Below, piece after piece: positions 30,365 through 35,000 of a stretch of DNA of 35,000 nucleotides (position 1 is its first letter; each line of letters begins with the position of its first letter). The position numbers and the translations under genes were made by a program. Under the pieces are notes generated by a model that did no database searches, was not told where the DNA came from, and saw only the letters and a program-made list of their open reading frames with translations. This DNA comes from Actinidia chinensis (Eukaryota; Streptophyta; Magnoliopsida; Ericales; Actinidiaceae): the NCBI GenBank assembly GCA_009663005.1, contig VIGQ01001501.1:67501-102500 (forward strand), read 5' to 3'.

Positions 30365-33158
30365 TCAGGATAGTAAAGATACTTTTCGAAATGACCATCT
30401 TTCAAGCCCCCAACCCAAACATCAGGGATGTGTGCCCACTTTCCAATATCTCCACCTTGTAAGGCTCTATCGAGTCTCGAAATCAACTATATGACATATC
30501 TAATAATCAAGCCGTTCAAGGTTGGTTAGATGTTTTCCATACCTGAGGGTAGCACTCCTTCATCATTGCAGTCCACGAGAAAGAGTTTTTTAAGAACGAT
30601 GCATCGAGCGTGCTTTCCACTCTCACCCATATCAATTCTTTAATGCAGCAAGATATAAAGTCTCAAGATTTTTTTGAAACGGCGCACCAGCCTTAAACAC
30701 AGTTCCTCTCCACCATATCCATGAATAATTTCAAGGGTACCAGATTGGGCAAGTCTTGAGGGACTGCATGGATCGGCATTCTCTAACTTACTGTAACCAT
30801 AAGCATACGTTTACCAGTTGAAAGCAGAAGGGATCCATCGCGGTAGTATTTTTAAATGTCCTGCAAGGTAGAGCCATTTGAAGACACTGATGCGGTGAAG
30901 AATAGTAAGCTAGATCAATATCCTCATCTTCCTTGTTTGCAATAACAAACAGTCGATCGAAGATTTTTTAGGCTTTCTCCAAGGAAGGCATGTCCTTCCT
31001 CTACCCTTTCACTTTAAAATGCGCACCTTCTCAATTGAGTCAGCTTCCCTACCTCTCTCAATACAATGCCATTGTATTGTCGTGGTTTGCTTCAATAGAA
31101 CAAAGTTTTTGCAACGATGACAAACGTCCTATTCTCCTGGGGCTTTGATCCTGTTTGAGCATGAAAAAAGATGGAAAAAGCGTAGGCATTGTAGCGATAC
31201 AACACAGTGACGAAGTCGTTGGAGCTTCAGGATCCTCATCTGGCAACCCAGTGACCGTGTGTGTGTTTTAGGTCCAATGTGCTAAGTTTTTGGAGGTTCC
31301 CAATCGATTTGGAATTGTTTTCAAATTGGTTCTCCTCAAACTTAGATGCCTAAGATGAAATAATTTTCACGACTCATTTTGGAATCGTCTCCAACGGGTG
31401 CCTTCCAAGTCCTAACAATGTTAACAGCCTTAGATCATCCCCTAACAACGCAATCCTGGACATATGGAAAATGAATCTTGAACCAAACACAATCAAAGAA
31501 CGAGATGGTAAAACAACTCTGTGTTGTTTCACTTTCCAAATTTTGGTCCTGATAGGCGTCGCACCTTCTTAAGGCCACACTATCTATGCTAAATGGCCAC
31601 TGTGAAATGTTTTTGCTCTCTTGCTAGAAAAATAATTGTTCACACGCCAGATCCATGGATGCGATATGCCTTTGATCCTTCGATCATTCCTCCTCCTTGC
31701 ACTTGAATTAAGCTTTCGATTGATGAGCCCATTGAGGTCGCTCTGTGCAACTTCCTCTAATTCATACCGTCTTTTGCTTCGACAAATCCTTCTGCCACCA
31801 CATAAACCGAATCAATCTCCAATGATCAATTGAATAGTCCTCGGGAAAAATGCTCAAGTAAAAAAACATAACTTTGAGATTCCATCCCAGGTAGATCAGA
31901 AACTAAGGGAAAATATTTTTACTCATGCTGTGAGTTTTTCCATTTCCCTCTAGTTGCCGCACCAAGGCACGGGAGATCCTCTCCCCCTCTTCCCCTCTCT
32001 TCTCTTTTTGTAGATAAAAGACTACTAATTCGCCACAATTGCAAGGGGTAATCCCTCGCGACCTTCGTAGATTGTCTCTCGAAAGGCTTTTCCAATATGG
32101 AGGGAAGAATTCCCTTGAAATGTCTTCCTGCAAAACAGGTCCAAGCATCCTTCCTCCGGGAACCAAGGCGTGAGATTATGGACTTGCCATGGTTTCTCCC
32201 ACTAGAAGAAAAAGGCTAAATCTATAGTTCTTGTTGTCAAAATCACTCACTGCACAATTTCCTTTGGGAATGCATATCTGACCAGAATTGCCACAAGCCT
32301 GAAAATATCCCATACAATCATCAAGAACAGCACATACCTCTTTTTGTGCAAGAAAGCATTAATTATCCTTTTCAAGCTGTTTGTATCCTATTCTCCACTC
32401 TTTGTGGGATTGGTTGCTTGACGTCTTTCTTCAAATAGTTTTTCAATCATGCTTTGGTAGGAGCTTTTCGATCTTAAATGAATTCAGAAACAGTAATCCA
32501 AGCATGGTTTAAGGAAATGCCTCTTCACGATTCGCCATCATCGTAGACCTTTTAGTGAGGGTGGTTTTTGCCCCAATCCTCCCCAGTTCCTGCTATCGAA
32601 ACCACCTTGATTCGACGATCCTCCTCCAATAACAATTGAATCAGGTCCTGTTTGGGCTTTTTCGATGCCACAAGCTCACTTCTTTCAATTAGAAGGGCAT
32701 CACCACGAGAGTCCATACCATGCAACAGTGTGTCTTGAGCCTTGCTCTTGTTACGATATCTGTCACCATATCTCTGATGTCCTACAGAATATTAATGAGC
32801 CTAGACTTTGATTCTCTTTACTTCAGAAGCCATTTTGTGAACGATCTTATTATAGTCTTAACAAGCAGAACCTTGCAAATAAACACCGCGAAGTTTTGTC
32901 CATTGCCATGATATGTCCGAGACGAACATGTGCATGTCAGAGAGCATCTGAGTGTCATAGCTGCCTTCTCGACTTGCTTCACCTACTGTCAAGTCCCGGG
33001 TCGGTCTCTTCCATAGCATCAGCAACTCGAAGGAAGCGGTCATGCGCTCAACTCATCTCTGATGTATCGATCTCTTCCCGAACTCCAGTCAACAATCACC
33101 TCTTCTTGAAGGAAGGGTGCAATTTTGCTTAGTATGTCGAACACCACACTTTCAGCAT
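30365..33158 (-). pseudogene. CC-NB-ARC-LRR resistance protein, copy F, frameshifted
   Basis: Near-complete CNL. The start region is ATG at 33158, where one base is missing after the codon relative to MAES in copies A and C; the stop region is near 30365. Order: Rx_N (33158-32650), P-loop about 32567-32595 (VSIAG, then G-rich and GK, one base out of frame), kinase-2 KRYVL at about 32310-32345, GLPL area near 32030-32060, RNBS-D near 31850, MHD position as IH(D)L with a one-base insertion (about 31650-31668), LRR to the C-terminal DVWVGGLKDGHFEKY (near 30400). The 3' and 5' flanks are those of subgroup B/C/F and of the fragment at 17199. Same caveat on indels as the other copies. Confidence 0.88.
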
Positions 33159-33645
33159 TTTTTTTCGGTCTTGTTTTTTCTTGAAACCCTTTGGGTTTTG
33201 AAGGGAAACAATGAAGAGGGGATGTGACATTGTGTAGTCTGGACTCTGGAAGTGAGTTTTTTTGGGTAAATTTCTAGAAATAATGAATTAAAAAGTATTT
33301 CCCCGAAAATGACGCCCAGTAATGTTGTCTTCAGTTACAAACAACAAATCTTATTTCTTTTCTCGTTTTTAGATGCATCATACCTGTAACAATTCGAGGC
33401 ATAACGTTTTAAATTTGAAATATCAAAAGAAAAACAAAGATATTTTGACACATATGTTTTAAACATAAAAGCAATTCTGATTTTTTAAATTATAAAAAAA
33501 AATTGTTTTTTTTATATTTTTTTAAAATTTTTAAACGTTTTGTATATGGATTGTAAAGGGTTGTTCCCCTCTAAAAAATCTGGGATCGTAACGGTCTCCA
33601 TGGGACATCCTCACTGCTTCAAACTTGAAGCCAATTAAAGTAGTC
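33159..33645 (-). promoter_or_regulatory. Upstream flank of copy F
   Basis: Duplicate of 17329-17960. Likely 5' leader and promoter side of this subgroup. No TATA element or cis-site was singled out. Confidence 0.4.
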
Positions 33646-33659
33646 TTATTGGGTATAGT

Positions 33660-34275
33660 TTTTGAGGGCCGGCCAAATGACCATTTTCATATTGGGTAAA
33701 TTTTTACTACTATAAATTTTTAAAGTGAACTTTAAATTTAAAATTTAAATTTTAATTTCCCGAAACGAAGAGCCAACTAATCATTTTACCCTTTATTATG
33801 TGACTAACTATGCACTTGTGAGGTGATGATGCTATATAATCAATAGTGATTTTTTAGTGGTATTAAAATTTCTTATGAAATTTATAAATGTAAACAGTTT
33901 TTGAGTTAATAAAATAGGCTCAAAATATTTTAGACTGCATCGATCAGTTCAAAAATAGACTGAATAGAAGCCTAAAATCTACAGTTTATTTTTAAAATGA
34001 TGACTCAAATTATTTTTAAGATACCTTGTTTTTAGCTTTGAAATCTAAACAGTAAATTTCTTTTCTCAATTTGGTTTAATAAGACCTAGAAAAATGATTT
34101 TGTTTTGATGGCATTAGGCTTTAACGTATGTGAAAAAACTATTTAGTCCTTACGAACCAACAATTTTAAAACTATTAAAATTGCTAGTAGGGGGAGTTTC
34201 TGGTCACCCCGTCACTTTGTGTAAATGAGGAACATTAATTAAAGAAGAATGTGCTATTCCACAATACATGGAAAA
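33660..34275. repeat. Tandem segment 1: short MITE plus linker
   Basis: Contains an internally deleted MITE (33694-33791, 98 bp; GGGTAAATTTTTACT … CATTTTACCC), then the linker (TAACTATGCACTTGTG, GATTTTTTAGTGG, TTTTGATGGCATTAGGC, TTAATTAAAGAAG). The next copy starts about 620 bp later. Confidence 0.7.
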
Positions 34276-35000
34276 TAGTTTTTTGGAGGGGGCCAAACTG
34301 GCCAGTTTCATATTGGGTAAATTTTACGATTGGTTTTCCATAGTTTTAGGCAAGTTTCACTTTGTATCCTAGTTTTTAATTCACAATAATTAGAATTTTA
34401 CAGGTTTCAACTCAATTTCATTGTGTCCTTCCATCCAAATTAGTTAAAAATGTTATAGAAATTGCATGGGACCTTTTGGTAATTTTTTTCTTTGGCATTT
34501 TTCATTATATTTTAATGAATTTGGATGGAAAGAACTGTATTGAATTGATTGAAAATACGATGTTCTTAATTCTTCAAATTGAAACTATAGCAATAAAGTG
34601 AAACTTTGCCTAAACTAAAGGACCAACTATAAATATACCCTTTAATATTTGACATAACTATGCAACTTGGGCTATTATGATGCAATATCACAAGTAATTT
34701 TTTAGTGTGTCAAGTTCTCGATGAACTCTTTAATAGAAACTTGTTTTAAATTTTAAAATAAGCTCAAAATTATTTAGACGCACCGATATCAGTACAAAAT
34801 AGATCGAATAGAAGCCCGTTCATTTTTAAAGATAAACTTATTTATAGCTTGAATGTAACGTATTTTTTTTTCCACTTGGTTACTCAGACGAAAAATGATT
34901 TTGATGGCATTAGACTTTAACTTTTTGTGAAAATTATTTTAGAGTCCGGCTGATAACACTTTTAACTATTAAAATTAACTAGTGGCCAACACGTCACGCA
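34276..35000. repeat. Tandem segment 2: full MITE (34315-34640) plus linker
   Basis: MITE of 326 bp: GGGTAAATTTTACGATTGG to AAATATACCC, flanked by TTTCATATT (34306-34314) and TTTAATATT (34641-34649), 8 of 9 identical. The linker follows to the end of the window and stops at the equivalent of the ACACGTCA string, suggesting a further unit beyond. Confidence 0.75.

Overview
The window is nuclear DNA of a flowering plant, most likely a eudicot. It is AT-rich, shows no operon-like packing, and carries Ty1/copia retrotransposon pieces, several non-autonomous DNA elements and a cluster of CC-NB-ARC-LRR (CNL, RPM1-like) disease-resistance sequences. The species cannot be fixed from the sequence. No CRISPR array, rRNA or bacterial gene was seen.

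The backbone is a tandem-duplicated CNL cluster, with every copy on the minus strand. Copy A (about 2490-5654), copy C (11326-14178) and copy F (about 30365-33158) run from the Rx-type N-terminus to the LRR C-terminus. Copy B (6165-7165) has lost most of its LRR and everything upstream of GLPL. Copy D (15221-15735) is only an LRR tail. Copy E (about 22970-29277) is only ARC2+LRR and is split by a 4.9-kb retrotransposon. Two short fragments are a GLPL piece (9325-9441) and an N-terminal piece with its upstream flank (17199-17960). Two subgroups show: A and E share 3' flanks (1800-2480 and 21925-22960), while B, C and F share another (about 5930, 11140, 30100). Every copy is broken by many one-base indels. 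These may be pseudogene decay, uncorrected long-read errors, or both, so no intact resistance protein can be called.

Mobile DNA explains much of the rest. An internally deleted copia element (23394-28298, minus strand) keeps PBS, gag, protease and PPT but no integrase or reverse transcriptase, and a solo LTR of its own family sits inside its LTR. Other insertions are a solo LTR with a perfect 5-bp duplication (16144-17050), a probable second solo LTR (9987-10750), a copia RNase H fragment (10909-11085), a 403-bp hAT-like element in the LRR of copy A (3466-3868), a 177-bp Mutator-like MITE (21394-21570) and a 326-bp inverted-repeat MITE family carried within a larger duplicated segment. A minisatellite of about 78 bp (19343-19755) appears to have grown from one end of a dispersed repeat. 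Paralogous empty sites inside the window support several of the insertions.

An intact CNL protein would be an intracellular immune receptor. Here the locus looks like a decaying birth-and-death cluster. The most unusual features are the nested copia LTRs, a dense run of WRKY-type W-box cores in the copia leader, and a fold-back mutation in copy D. The left end (1-1720) has exon-like pieces of an unidentified gene.
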